From assembly GCA_963730325.1 (NCBI GenBank), contig CAVSRC010000007.1, positions 124,001-188,000 of the forward strand: a stretch of DNA of 64,000 nt, read 5' to 3'. Made by a program: the position numbers and the translations under genes. The notes beneath the pieces were generated by a model. The model saw only the letters and a program-made list of their open reading frames with translations. It was not told where the DNA came from and ran no database searches. Position 1 is the stretch's first letter, and each line of letters opens with the position of its first letter. Of the stretch, positions 52,357 through 61,430 are shown in pieces. The DNA is from CAVSRC01 sp963730325 (GTDB taxonomy: Bacteria; Pseudomonadota; Alphaproteobacteria; Rhizobiales; Kaistiaceae).

Positions 52357-54150
52357 GTGGGCGTGCGAGAGGACGTTCTGGTGCCGCAGTCGGACGGGAA
52401 GGCGAGAGTGGTCGTGTCGGCGGCCGATATGGCGGCCGCGCGCGGCGATGACGCGCCGCTCGATGCCGGCGCCATCCTCACCGCGGTCGGCGGGGTCGCC
52501 TATGAGTGGACCATCGCCGACGACCGCATCCGCTGGGACGCGGGGGCGGCCGAGGTGCTCGGCGTGCCGTCGATCGGGAAAATCGCGACGGGACGCGATT
52601 TCGCCGCTCTGCTCGATCCGGCCAGCACCACCAGCCGTCACGATGCGGTGCTCAATTCCAGCGGCGTCGACGATGGCGCCGGCGTTTCCTACGAGGTCCA
52701 GTACACCCTGTTGCCGGAGGGCGGCAGCGGCAACAAGCGCCTGATCATCGAGGACGCCGGCCGCTGGTTCGCCGGCGACAACGGAACGGTCGGCCGGGCG
52801 CGCGGCGTCGTGCGGGTGATCAACGAGCGGGCCGAGCGCGAGGAGCGCCGCGCCTTCCTGACGCGCTACGACGAACTCACCGGCTTCTTCAACCGCAGCC
52901 ACCTGATTGCCGTTCTCGGCGAGGGCATCACCGAGGCGAAGCGGATGCGGACCTCGATCGCTTTCCTGATCGTCGCCATCGACAATTTCCGGGCGATCAA
53001 CGAAGCCTACGATTTCGACACGGCGGATCAGGTGTTCGCCGCCGTCGGCCGCCGTATTCGGGCGGAGCTCAGGGAAGGCGACGCCATCGGCCGCTACTCG
53101 GGCAACAAGCTCGGCATCGTCCTGATGAACTGCTCCGAGAGCGACATGCACGCGGCGGCGGAACGCTTCCATGCCGTGGTGCGTCGCGACATCATCACCA
53201 CCGATTCGAGCGCGGTCGTCGTCACGGTGTCGATCGGCGGCGTCGGCCTGCCGCGCCACGGGCGCACCGTGCGCGAGGCCATGGCGCGGGCGCAGGAGGG
53301 GCTGCACCAGGCGCGCAAGCGCGGCTACGGCCACTTCGTCGCCTATGCCCCTTCGCCCAGCCGCGAGGCGCGCCAGCGCACCAATGCGGCGCTGTCGAGC
53401 GAGCTGGTGGCGGCGCTCAACGACAAGCGGCTCAAGCTGTCGTTCCAGCCGGTGGTCGATATCGCCTCGCGTGCGGTGGTTTTCCACGAGGGCCTGCTGC
53501 GTCTGGAACGGGCGGACGGGTCGATCGCCATGGCCGAGGATTTCATCGAACTGTGCGAGAGCCTCGGCCTCATCCGGCTGATCGACCATTACGTGCTGGC
53601 GCGCACGCTGGAGACGCTGGAGGCGGCGCCGGAGGCGCGCATTTCGCTCAATATCTCGGCCGAGACGGTGGGTGACGCCGAATGGCTGTCGCGGATCGCC
53701 GCGGCCGTTGCCCGCCGGCCGGACCTGTCGGGCCGGCTCATCGTCGAGATCACCGAGACGGCGGTGATCCGCAGTCTCGACGAGGCGGCGAGCTTCGTCG
53801 CGACGTTGCACGATCTCGGCTGCCCGCTGGCGCTCGACGATTTCGGCGCCGGCTTCTCCTCGTTCCGCAGCCTGCGCTCGCTCAACGCCGACATCATCAA
53901 GATCGCCGGCATGTTCCTCAAGGACCTGATCAACAATCACGACGACCAGGTGTTCATCAAGGCGCTGGTCGACATCGCGCGCCACTTCAACATGAAGGTC
54001 GTCGCCGAGTGGGTCGAGGACGAGCCGACGCTGGCGCTGCTCGGCGAATTCGGCGTCGACATGATCCAGGGCCACCTGGTCGGTGCGGCGTCGATGCAAT
54101 GGCCGTGGGGCCCGCGGCGGGACGACCGCGCGATGCGCGAAGTCGGCTAA
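52357..54150 (+). CDS. PAS-GGDEF-EAL protein, probable c-di-GMP phosphodiesterase with degenerate cyclase domain
   Basis: A 597-residue cytoplasmic signalling protein: PAS-like part at about 40-160, GGDEF domain from DELTGFFNRS (172-181), EAL domain from 345. The cyclase active site reads RYSGNKLGIV, so GGDEF is replaced by SGNKL (248-252) and synthesis of c-di-GMP is not expected. In the EAL domain the signature is EGL (378-380), but Asn432, the EITET acids near 464-467, Asp-Asp 493-494, Lys515, Glu551 and QG 571-572 are kept, so hydrolysis is likely. Start GTG 52357; GTG 52381 is possible. Confidence 0.87.
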   Translation: MGVREDVLVPQSDGKARVVVSAADMAAARGDDAPLDAGAILTAVGGVAYEWTIADDRIRWDAGAAEVLGVPSIGKIATGRDFAALLDPASTTSRHDAVLNSSGVDDGAGVSYEVQYTLLPEGGSGNKRLIIEDAGRWFAGDNGTVGRARGVVRVINERAEREERRAFLTRYDELTGFFNRSHLIAVLGEGITEAKRMRTSIAFLIVAIDNFRAINEAYDFDTADQVFAAVGRRIRAELREGDAIGRYSGNKLGIVLMNCSESDMHAAAERFHAVVRRDIITTDSSAVVVTVSIGGVGLPRHGRTVREAMARAQEGLHQARKRGYGHFVAYAPSPSREARQRTNAALSSELVAALNDKRLKLSFQPVVDIASRAVVFHEGLLRLERADGSIAMAEDFIELCESLGLIRLIDHYVLARTLETLEAAPEARISLNISAETVGDAEWLSRIAAAVARRPDLSGRLIVEITETAVIRSLDEAASFVATLHDLGCPLALDDFGAGFSSFRSLRSLNADIIKIAGMFLKDLINNHDDQVFIKALVDIARHFNMKVVAEWVEDEPTLALLGEFGVDMIQGHLVGAASMQWPWGPRRDDRAMREVG

Positions 54151-54159
54151 GGAAGACCG

Positions 54160-54747
54160 CTACTTGTCGGAGAGCTTGTCGAGGCGCTTCTGCATCTCGT
54201 CGAGCTGGCGGCGCAGCGCGTCGATGTCGCCGGTGTCGCCGGCAGCCGCCTTGCTCGCGTCTTCCGCGGACCGGGGCGGCGCCGGCCGCTCGCCGCCGCC
54301 GAAGGGCAGAAACATGCGCATGGCCTGCTCGAACATCTCGGTGTTGCGGCGCACCTGATCGCCGATGACGTCGAGGGCGGCGTTCGGGCCGAAGGCGCCG
54401 GCCATCTGCTTGCGCAGCTTGTCCTGGTCGCGCACCAGCGAGTCGATCGAGAAATCGAGATAGGTCGGGATGAGGTTCTGGATCGAGTCGCCGTAGAAGC
54501 GAATGAGCTGGCGCAGGAACGTGATGGGCAGCAGGTTCTGGCCCTTGTTCTCCTGCTCGAAGATGATCTGGGTGAGCACCGAGCGGGTGATGTCGTCGCC
54601 GGTCTTGGCGTCGACCACGACGAAGTCCTCGTCCTTCTTGAGCATGTCGGCGAGGTCCTCGAGCGTCACATAGGTCGAGGTGCCGGTGTTGTAGAGGCGC
54701 CGGTTCGCATATTTCTTGATCGTCGTTGGCGCCTTGTCTTTCGCCAT
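54160..54747 (-). CDS. phaR: Polyhydroxyalkanoate synthesis repressor PhaR
   Basis: A 195-residue repressor that binds both PHB granules and DNA. The N-terminal PHB/PHA accumulation DNA-binding domain is clear (TTIKKYANRRLYNTGTSTYV; VTLEDLADMLKKDEDFVVVD) and is followed by the accumulation-regulator domain (SVLTQIIFEQENKGQNLLPI). The C-terminus is a coiled coil (DIDALRRQLDEMQKRLDKLS). Divergent from phaA, with TTGCA motifs between. Confidence 0.95.
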   Translation of the reverse strand: MAKDKAPTTIKKYANRRLYNTGTSTYVTLEDLADMLKKDEDFVVVDAKTGDDITRSVLTQIIFEQENKGQNLLPITFLRQLIRFYGDSIQNLIPTYLDFSIDSLVRDQDKLRKQMAGAFGPNAALDVIGDQVRRNTEMFEQAMRMFLPFGGGERPAPPRSAEDASKAAAGDTGDIDALRRQLDEMQKRLDKLSDK

Positions 54748-54842
54748 GCGCTCCCTTCGGGACGATCCCGTCTCCGCTCCCCTTGGCCGGCCGCGCCTGC
54801 GGCCCCTGCGATGTCTGGCCCCCGGCCACGATAGGGATTTTT

Positions 54843-54895
54843 TTGCAGTGCCGCCAATATATTGTGCAACGCCCCAAAAATGTATTGCACTGCAA
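54843..54895. promoter_or_regulatory. Candidate PhaR operators between phaR and phaA
   Basis: TTGCACTGCAA (54885-54895) is a perfect odd-length palindrome; TTGCAGTGCC (54843-54852) and TTGTGCAA (54862-54869) are related. The spacing and the shared TTGCANTGCA core support binding by PhaR, which is known to recognise TGC-rich sites in other alphaproteobacteria. Confidence 0.65.
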
Positions 54896-55037
54896 CGTTA
54901 ACGCGCCCGGCGATTGACAGGCGCGCCGCCGCCAGTCTGTAGTCGCTCGCAAGAGGCGGCGGCCGGGGGATTGGCGCCTCTGTCGTTTTCGCGGGCCGGG
55001 GGGCTGCGGACACTCGCGATCAGCCAGGAGTTTTCTC

Positions 55038-56216
55038 ATGCCAGCCAAGGACATCGTCATCGCCGGTGCCGCGCGCACGGCGGTCGGCGCCTTCAACGGC
55101 GCCTTCGCCACCGTGCCTGCCCATGTCCTCGGCCAGACGGCGATCGTCGCGGCGCTGGCCCGCGCCAAGGTCCAGCCGCAGGAGGTCGACGAGGTCATCC
55201 TCGGCCAGATCCTGAGCGCGGGGCAGGGGCAGAACCCGGCCCGCCAGGCGTCGATCGGCGCCGGCCTCCCCAGGGAGACCACCGCCTGGGGGGTCAACCA
55301 GCTCTGCGGCTCGGGGCTCAGGGCCGTGGCCCTCGGCATGCAGCAGATCGCCGGTGGCGACGCCGACATCATCGTCGCCGGCGGCCAGGAGTCGATGTCG
55401 ATGGCGCCGCACTGCGCGCATCTGCGCGCCGGCGTGAAGATGGGCGACCTGCAGATGGTCGACACCATGATCAGGGACGGCCTGTGGGACGCCTTCAACG
55501 GCTACCACATGGGGGTGACCGCCGAGAACGTCGCCCGCGAATTCCAGATCGCGCGCGACACGCAGGACGAATTCGCGGTTCGCTCGCAGAACAAGGCCGA
55601 GGCGGCGCAGACATCCGGCCGCTTCGGGGACGAGATCGTGCCGGTCACGATCAAGACCCGCAAGGGCGATATCGTGGTCGATCAGGACGAGTTCATTCGC
55701 CACGGCGCGACGCTGGAGGGCATCGCCAGGCTGAGGCCGGCTTTCCAGAAGGACGGCACGGTGACCGCCGGCAATGCGTCGGGCATCAATGACGGTGCCG
55801 CCGCGCTGGTGCTGATGAGCGGGGAGGACGCGGCCAGGCGCGGCGTGACGCCGCTGGCGCGCATCGTCTCGTGGGCGACCGCCGGCGTCGATCCCGCCGT
55901 CATGGGCACCGGGCCGATTCCCGCCTCGCGCAAGGCGCTCAAGAAGGCCGGCTGGACCGTCGCCGACCTCGACCTGATCGAGGCGAACGAGGCCTTCGCC
56001 GCCCAGGCTTGCGCGGTCAACAAGGACATGGGCTGGGATACCGACAAGGTCAACGTCAATGGCGGCGCCATCGCCATCGGCCACCCGATCGGCGCATCGG
56101 GCGCCCGCATTCTGGTCACGCTGCTCCACGAAATGGAGAAGCGCGACGCCAAGAAGGGGCTCGCCACGCTGTGCATCGGCGGCGGCATGGGCGTTGCCAT
56201 GTGCGTCGAACGCTAG
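55038..56216 (+). CDS. phaA: Acetyl-CoA C-acetyltransferase (beta-ketothiolase)
   Basis: Condenses two acetyl-CoA to acetoacetyl-CoA, first step of polyhydroxybutyrate synthesis. A 392-residue thiolase: acyl-enzyme Cys90 in WGVNQLCGSGLRAVALG, NGGAIAIGHPIGASGAR with the catalytic His, and LCIGGGMGVAMCVER with the second Cys. AGGAG precedes ATG 55038. phaB follows after 24 bases; phaC is not in the window. Confidence 0.95.
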   Translation: MPAKDIVIAGAARTAVGAFNGAFATVPAHVLGQTAIVAALARAKVQPQEVDEVILGQILSAGQGQNPARQASIGAGLPRETTAWGVNQLCGSGLRAVALGMQQIAGGDADIIVAGGQESMSMAPHCAHLRAGVKMGDLQMVDTMIRDGLWDAFNGYHMGVTAENVAREFQIARDTQDEFAVRSQNKAEAAQTSGRFGDEIVPVTIKTRKGDIVVDQDEFIRHGATLEGIARLRPAFQKDGTVTAGNASGINDGAAALVLMSGEDAARRGVTPLARIVSWATAGVDPAVMGTGPIPASRKALKKAGWTVADLDLIEANEAFAAQACAVNKDMGWDTDKVNVNGGAIAIGHPIGASGARILVTLLHEMEKRDAKKGLATLCIGGGMGVAMCVER

Positions 56217-56240
56217 GCGGCGCAAAGGGGAGGGAAGGTC

Positions 56241-56969
56241 ATGGCCAGGGTCGCCATCGTCACGGGAGGGACGCGCGGCATCGGCGCGGCGGTCGCCAGG
56301 GCCCTGAAGGACAGCGGCCATACGGTCGCCGCCGTCTATGCCGGCAATGATGCGGCCGCGGCGGCGTTCAAGGCGGAGACCGGCATCGCCGTCTACAAGT
56401 GGGATGTCGGCGATGTCGATGCCTCGGCGGCGGGCATCGCCGAGGTCGAGGCCGATCTCGGGCCGGTCGCCGTGCTGGTCAACAATGCCGGCATCGCCCG
56501 CGACGCCATGTTCCACAATATGAGCCGCGAGCAGTGGTCCGCGGTCATGCACACCAATCTCGATTCGATGTTCGCCATGACCCGCCCGGTCATCGTGGGC
56601 ATGCGCGCGCGCAATGCCGGGCGGATCATCTCCATCTCCTCGATCAACGGACAGAAGGGCCAGCTCGGCCAGGCCAATTACGCCGCCTCCAAGGCGGGCA
56701 TCATCGGCTTCACCAAGGCGCTGGCGCTGGAGAGCGGGCGCAAGGGAATCACCGTCAACGCCGTCTGTCCCGGCTATGTCGACACCGACATGGTCGCCAG
56801 CGTGTCGGAGAAGGTGCTCGAAGGCATCGTCGCGCAGATACCGGTCGGCCGGCTGGGCAAGGCGCAGGAGATCGCCGCGCTGGTCGCCTTTCTCGCCTCG
56901 GATGCGGCTGCCTTCATCACCGGCGCGGTCATCAGCGCCAATGGCGGGCAATACATCGCCAATGGCTGA
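56241..56969 (+). CDS. phaB: Acetoacetyl-CoA reductase
   Basis: NADPH-dependent SDR of 242 residues giving (R)-3-hydroxybutyryl-CoA. Cofactor loop AIVTGGTRGIGAAVARAL, NNAGIARD, catalytic SSINGQKGQLGQANYAASKA (Ser, Tyr, Lys) and VCPGYVDTDMV are the PhaB pattern; QKGQFGQ-like GQKGQLGQ is characteristic. GGGAGGGAAGG is placed before ATG 56241. Operon partner of phaA. Confidence 0.95.
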   Translation: MARVAIVTGGTRGIGAAVARALKDSGHTVAAVYAGNDAAAAAFKAETGIAVYKWDVGDVDASAAGIAEVEADLGPVAVLVNNAGIARDAMFHNMSREQWSAVMHTNLDSMFAMTRPVIVGMRARNAGRIISISSINGQKGQLGQANYAASKAGIIGFTKALALESGRKGITVNAVCPGYVDTDMVASVSEKVLEGIVAQIPVGRLGKAQEIAALVAFLASDAAAFITGAVISANGGQYIANG

Positions 56970-56981
56970 GGCGGCGGCTTT

Positions 56982-58544
56982 CTAGCCGCGCCGCTCGCTG
57001 TCGCGGTTGCGGTTGTAGGAGGCGACGATGCGCTGGATCTCGTCGCCGATGTCGCCGCTTTGCTCGTCCGGCTCCTCGTCGGCCGCGGGCGGCGCATCTT
57101 CTGCGGGCGGGCGCCCGGACGCCGCGCGCTGGCCGGCCGGCTCTCCCGCCTCGGGTTTCGGCGGCGCTGGCGGTGTCTCCGCCGTGTCGCTGCCGCCGTC
57201 CTCGACCAGAACGTCGACTGCTTCCGCGATCGCCGCCAGGATCGACGATTCGATCGCGTCCTCCGCCTCCTCCGGAGCCGCCGGTTCGGGCGGCGGCGGT
57301 GGGGGGCTTTCGCTCTTCGCCGGCGGCCGCGCCGAGGGCTTCAGCTTGGCCGAAGCGGCAATGCGCGCCGCGATCGTCGTCTTGAGGTCGTCGGATTTCG
57401 CCGGCTTCGGCGGCTCCTGTGCCGCCGCCCTTGCCGACAGGGCAGCCGATTTGGGGCGCTCCGGCACGCGCCGCGGTGCCGGCCTGGCGGTCGGCTTGTC
57501 CGGGCGCGCGGGGGCGGGCTTGGCGGCCGGCTTGCCGTCGTCATCGGCCGCCGCCGGCTGCGCCTGGCGAGCCGGCTTGCTATCGGCCTTCGGCGGCGCT
57601 GCGCGCTCCGGTTTCGCCGGTGCGGAGCCGGGTGCGGCGATCCACGCCGTGAGCAGGGCCTCGCGTTCCTTGTCGAGCGCGACGCCGGCACTGTCGATCA
57701 GATAACGCGCCTGCTCGCGGAAGACGTCGGCGAGGCGTTCGGCCGAATCGCCGGTCGAGAAGACGTGGCCCTTGAGCGCCAGCCCCTTGACCACGAACAC
57801 CACCTGACGGGCGGTGACGGTGCGGCCGGCAGCGGCGAGCTGATCGGCGACGCTCTTGGCGGTGTCGTGGAAATGGTAGCCGCGCTGGGTGACCTCGGCG
57901 GCGAGCGTGCGGAAGAGCTCGGTGAAGGTCTTGGGCGAGAGCATCGGGATGCTGGTCGCCTCATGAATTTCGCGGGCAAAGGCTTCGACCCTGGCGCGGT
58001 CGGCGGAAGGCGCTGGCGCGGGCGCCTTGGGCCGCGTCTCGCCGTCGGCGAGGATGGCGGCCAATGCGCTCGCCGGGATCACCATGTCGGCGGCGGTCCG
58101 GTAGTCGGCGGCGGTCTCCTCGCCGGCATAGATGGCGACGCGGTGGCCGCGGGCGCGCAGGCGCTCGACCAGGAGCGTGAGATCGGGTGCCGCGGTGAGC
58201 AGGATGAAGATCGTTTCCGCCTCGGCCTCGGCCGCCGCGTCCATGGCGTCGACGGCAAGGCACAGAGCGGGCTCGGCCTTGCCGCAATCGACCATCTCGA
58301 AGCCGGCGTCCGCGAAGGCCGCGCGGGCCGCGTCGCTGGCCGACGATCCGGCATAGCAGCGGCGCTCGGCAATGGCGTGCGGCGTCCCCTCCGGCTCGAT
58401 CAGTTCGCCGTTCTCGATGGCGCCCGACCAGTCGTCGATGCGCTCGGCGAGCCGCTCGTCCATCGCGGCGCCGCCGGGCGCTGCGAGGTCGCGGCCCAGG
58501 CCATCGAGATCGACGAACAGGATGCTCTTTACCAGCTCAGCCAT
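56982..58544 (-). CDS. NYN-domain-like protein with long disordered tail
   Basis: A 520-residue protein. Residues 5-165 look like a NYN/PIN-type nuclease fold: ILFVDLDGLGRDL with Asp12 and Asp14, RRCYAGSSASDAARAAFADA, LCLAVDAMDAAAEAEAETIF and LLVERLRARGHRVAIYAGEE. Residues about 200-275 (LSPKTFTELFRTLAAEVTQR ... SVADQLAAAGRTVTARQVVF) recall an OST-HTH/LOTUS module. The tail to residue 500 is Pro/Ala/Lys-rich and probably disordered. The pairing of NYN with LOTUS suggests RNA binding or cleavage; this is inference. Tail to tail with phaB. Confidence 0.7.
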   Translation of the reverse strand: MAELVKSILFVDLDGLGRDLAAPGGAAMDERLAERIDDWSGAIENGELIEPEGTPHAIAERRCYAGSSASDAARAAFADAGFEMVDCGKAEPALCLAVDAMDAAAEAEAETIFILLTAAPDLTLLVERLRARGHRVAIYAGEETAADYRTAADMVIPASALAAILADGETRPKAPAPAPSADRARVEAFAREIHEATSIPMLSPKTFTELFRTLAAEVTQRGYHFHDTAKSVADQLAAAGRTVTARQVVFVVKGLALKGHVFSTGDSAERLADVFREQARYLIDSAGVALDKEREALLTAWIAAPGSAPAKPERAAPPKADSKPARQAQPAAADDDGKPAAKPAPARPDKPTARPAPRRVPERPKSAALSARAAAQEPPKPAKSDDLKTTIAARIAASAKLKPSARPPAKSESPPPPPPEPAAPEEAEDAIESSILAAIAEAVDVLVEDGGSDTAETPPAPPKPEAGEPAGQRAASGRPPAEDAPPAADEEPDEQSGDIGDEIQRIVASYNRNRDSERRG

Positions 58545-58672
58545 ACTTCCCTCTGCCGGGCGCCATGGCTACCCGTCAGCATCGGTTTCGTCCAGCCCGG
58601 ATTAGCTTATGCTTCCCGAGCGTCCGCGGTCCAATTTATCTCACCGACCGCAGCCAGCCGGGGATTTGGATC

Positions 58673-59398
58673 GTGCGCCTCAACGACTTCAAGATACTGA
58701 CATTCGATTGTTACGGAACCCTGATCGACTGGGAGAGCGGCATGATCGCGGCGCTCAGGCCGCTTACCGACCGGGTGGCGAAGCCGCTCGGCCGGGACGA
58801 AATCCTTGCCGCCCATGCCCGCCACGAATCGGCCCAGCAGGCGCTGACGCCGGCCAGGCTCTACCGGGATGTGCTGGCCGTCGTTTACAAGCGGCTCGGT
58901 GAGGAATGGGGCGTGCCGGCGACCTGGACGGAATGCGTCGCCTATGGCCGCTCCATCGGCGACTGGCCGGCCTTCGCCGACACCGTGGAGGCGCTTCGCT
59001 ATCTCAAGCGGCACTACAAGCTCGTCATTCTTTCCAATGTCGATAATGAGAGCTTCGCACTCAGCAACGCGAGGCTCGGCGTCACCTTCGATGCCGTGAT
59101 GACGGCGGAGGACATCGGCGCCTACAAGCCGGCGCTCGCCAATTTCGAATACATGATCGCCCGGCTCGGCGGCATGGGGTTCGCCAAGGACGATGTGCTG
59201 CACACGGCCGAGAGCCTGTTCCACGATCACGCGCCGGCCAACCGCATCGGGCTCAGGTCGTGCTGGATCCATCGCCGCCACGCCGAGGGCGGCTTCGGTG
59301 CCACCATGCAGCCAGACGAAATGCCGCATACCGACTTCCGCTTCACCAGCATGGGCGCGCTGGCCGAGGCCCACGCCAGGGAACTGGCCGAGGGCTGA
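58673..59398 (+). CDS. Haloacid dehalogenase, type II-like HAD hydrolase
   Basis: A 241-residue HAD-superfamily protein: motif I LTFDCYGTLIDWESG with the nucleophile Asp, motif II VILSNVDNES, motif III Lys in EDIGAYKPALANF and motif IV-like VLHTAESLFHDHAPA. This fits the type II haloacid dehalogenase group. A Ser/Asn pattern in motif II as in dehalogenases supports the name, but other phosphatase-like roles are possible. Start GTG 58673 with GGGGATTTGGA upstream. Confidence 0.85.
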   Translation: MRLNDFKILTFDCYGTLIDWESGMIAALRPLTDRVAKPLGRDEILAAHARHESAQQALTPARLYRDVLAVVYKRLGEEWGVPATWTECVAYGRSIGDWPAFADTVEALRYLKRHYKLVILSNVDNESFALSNARLGVTFDAVMTAEDIGAYKPALANFEYMIARLGGMGFAKDDVLHTAESLFHDHAPANRIGLRSCWIHRRHAEGGFGATMQPDEMPHTDFRFTSMGALAEAHARELAEG

Positions 59399-59833
59399 CT
59401 ATTGCGGCGCGAAGTCCTCCGGCGCCATCTCGAAGCCGGAGAAGACGAAGCCCGGCGCCACCGTGCAGCCGGTAAGCGACCAGTCGCCGAGGCTGACGGC
59501 GCTCTGCCAGTGGCGGCGCGGAACGATCACCTGCGGCCGATCGCCATCGGCAATATTGCCAGAGAGGCGATGATGCGTGGCCGAGCGGCCGTCGGCGGAG
59601 AGGCTGAGGCGCAACGGCGCGCCGGCATAGTGGTGCCAGACCTCGACCGCATCGACGCGGTGCCAGCGGGAGACGTCGCCGCGGCCGAGCAGATAGTAGA
59701 TCGCGGTCGAATGGCCGCGTCCGTCGCCGGGCTCGTCGTCGCGGAAGGTCTCGCGATACCAGCCGCCCTCCGGGTGGGGCGCAAGATCGAGCTTTGCCGC
59801 GACCTCGGCGGCGGTCAGCTCCGCAAGGCTCAC
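59399..59833 (-). CDS. Cupin domain protein (DUF985 / Cupin_5)
   Basis: A 144-residue cupin: LTAAEVAAKLDLAPHPEGGW followed by YRETFRDD, then STAIYYLLGRGDVSRWHRVD, WHHYAGAPLRLSL and a VVAPGF-like TVAPGFVFSGFE end. The HRVD and WHHYAG motifs are typical of this family, whose ligand is unknown. GTG 59833 overlaps the stop of gloB (GTGA), so both genes are translated together. Confidence 0.85.
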   Translation of the reverse strand: MSLAELTAAEVAAKLDLAPHPEGGWYRETFRDDEPGDGRGHSTAIYYLLGRGDVSRWHRVDAVEVWHHYAGAPLRLSLSADGRSATHHRLSGNIADGDRPQVIVPRRHWQSAVSLGDWSLTGCTVAPGFVFSGFEMAPEDFAPQ

Positions 59834-60600
59834 CGGAAGGCGTCCTTGCGCTTGCGGATTTCGGCGAAGACCTCGGCCGGCGCCGCCTGTTCCATGCCGA
59901 GCCCTCTGCGGATGGCGGGGTCGTCGACGCGGAAATAGGGGTTGGTCTTCTTTTCCAGCCCGATGGTCGTCGGCAGGGTCGGCCGGCCGGCGGCGGTGAG
60001 CTTCTTCACCGCATCGCAGCGGTAGCGCAGTTCGGGATTGTCGGGATCGACGGTGAGGGCGAAGCGCGCATTGGCCTCGGTATATTCGTGGCCGCAATAG
60101 ACGACGGTCTCGTCGGGAAGCGCACGCAACCTCTCCAGCGAGGCGTACATCATTTCGGGCGTGCCCTCGAAGACGCGGCCGCAGCCCATGGCAAAGAGCG
60201 TGTCGGCGGTGAAGGCGATGGCCTCGCCCGGCAGCCAGTAGCAGATGTGCCCGAGGGTGTGGCCGGGGGTGTCGATGACGCGCATCTCGATGGTGCCGAA
60301 GGCGACCGTCTCGCCGCCGCGGACCTCGCGGTCGATGCCGGGGATCCTGTCGGCCTCGGCGGCGGGGCCGGTGATCGAACAGCCGAATTCGGCCTTGAGG
60401 CCGGCATTGCCCTCGACGTGGTCGCCGTGATGGTGGGTCGTGAAGATGGCGTCGAGGCGCCAGCCCTTCTCGGCCAGGTGCGCGCGGATCGGCGCCTCCT
60501 CCGGCGCGTCGATGGCGGCCGTCAGGTTCGATGCCGGATCGTGGATGAGAACGCCGAAATTGTCGGAACGGCAGATGAACTGCTCGATCAGGAGAGCCAT
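59830..60600 (-). CDS. gloB: Hydroxyacylglutathione hydrolase (glyoxalase II)
   Basis: Metallo-beta-lactamase fold enzyme of 256 residues that hydrolyses S-lactoylglutathione. Metal motif THHHGDH (residues 55-61), further ligands in IDTPGHTLGHICYW, ADTLFAMGCGRVFEGTPEMM and YCGHEYTEANARFAL, with the C-terminal glutathione-binding segment ending EIRKRKDAFR. Start ATG 60600. Divergent from a methyltransferase gene, an order often seen in Rhizobiales. Confidence 0.93.
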   Translation of the reverse strand: MALLIEQFICRSDNFGVLIHDPASNLTAAIDAPEEAPIRAHLAEKGWRLDAIFTTHHHGDHVEGNAGLKAEFGCSITGPAAEADRIPGIDREVRGGETVAFGTIEMRVIDTPGHTLGHICYWLPGEAIAFTADTLFAMGCGRVFEGTPEMMYASLERLRALPDETVVYCGHEYTEANARFALTVDPDNPELRYRCDAVKKLTAAGRPTLPTTIGLEKKTNPYFRVDDPAIRRGLGMEQAAPAEVFAEIRKRKDAFR

Positions 60601-60689
60601 GGCGGCCGGCCTTCCTTGCTCTTGTGCCAGAAAAGAAGGCGTAGCATCGGTCGTCGCACACGGCTACCTGCCTCTGGTAGCATGCGGCC

Positions 60690-61430
60690 ATGTTTCTCGA
60701 TGTCGTCGACCTGCGCGCCTTCTATGCCAGCCGCCTCGGCGGGGTGGCGCGCCTCCTCATCGGCCGGCGGCTGGCCAAGCGCTGGCCGACGCTCGCCGGC
60801 GAGTGCGTGCTCGGCATGGGCTACGCCACGCCCTATCTGGAGGGCCTTGCCCAGGATGCCGAGCGCGTGCTGGCGCTGATGCCGGCGGCGCAGGGGGTGG
60901 TGACCTGGCCGCTGGAGGGACCCAACCAGGCGGCGCTGGTCGAGGAAGACGCGCTGCCGCTGCCCGATGCCTCGGTCGACCGGGCGCTCATCGTCCATTG
61001 CCTCGAGATGGTGGCCAACCCGCGCGACCATCTGCGCGAGATCTGGCGCGTGCTGTCGCCGGGCGGCCGGGTCATCCTGGTGGTGCCCAATCGCAGCGGC
61101 ATCTGGGCGCGCACCGAGAGGACGCCCTTCGGCCACGGCCAGCCCTATGGCAGCGGCCAGCTCACCGCGCTCTTGCGCGACGCGCAGCTGTCGCCGCTCG
61201 GCTGGTCGGAGGCGCTGGCGGTGCCGCCGCTGCGCGGGCCGTGGCTGGCGAGCGGCACGACGTGGGAACGGGTCGGCTGCACGCTGTGGCCGGCCTTCGC
61301 CGGCGTCATCATCGTCGAGGCGACCAAGCAGCTCTATCAGGGCGCCGCGGTGCGCGACCGGCGCAGCCGGTTCCGCTCGGCGCTGAGGCCGGCGCTGATC
61401 CCGCCGGGGGCGTCGGCGCGGGCGCGGTGA
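60690..61430 (+). CDS. SAM-dependent methyltransferase, class I-like
   Basis: A 246-residue protein with an atypical motif I (CVLGMGYATPYLEGLAQDAE), then the acidic VTWPLEGPNQAALVEEDALP-L-PDAS segment and LIVHCLEMVANPRDHLREIW and RVLSPGGRVILVVPNRSGIW, which is the Methyltransf_11 pattern. Its usual place beside gloB is conserved in rhizobia, yet the substrate is not known. ATG 60690; divergent with gloB over 89 bases. Confidence 0.83.
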   Translation: MFLDVVDLRAFYASRLGGVARLLIGRRLAKRWPTLAGECVLGMGYATPYLEGLAQDAERVLALMPAAQGVVTWPLEGPNQAALVEEDALPLPDASVDRALIVHCLEMVANPRDHLREIWRVLSPGGRVILVVPNRSGIWARTERTPFGHGQPYGSGQLTALLRDAQLSPLGWSEALAVPPLRGPWLASGTTWERVGCTLWPAFAGVIIVEATKQLYQGAAVRDRRSRFRSALRPALIPPGASARAR

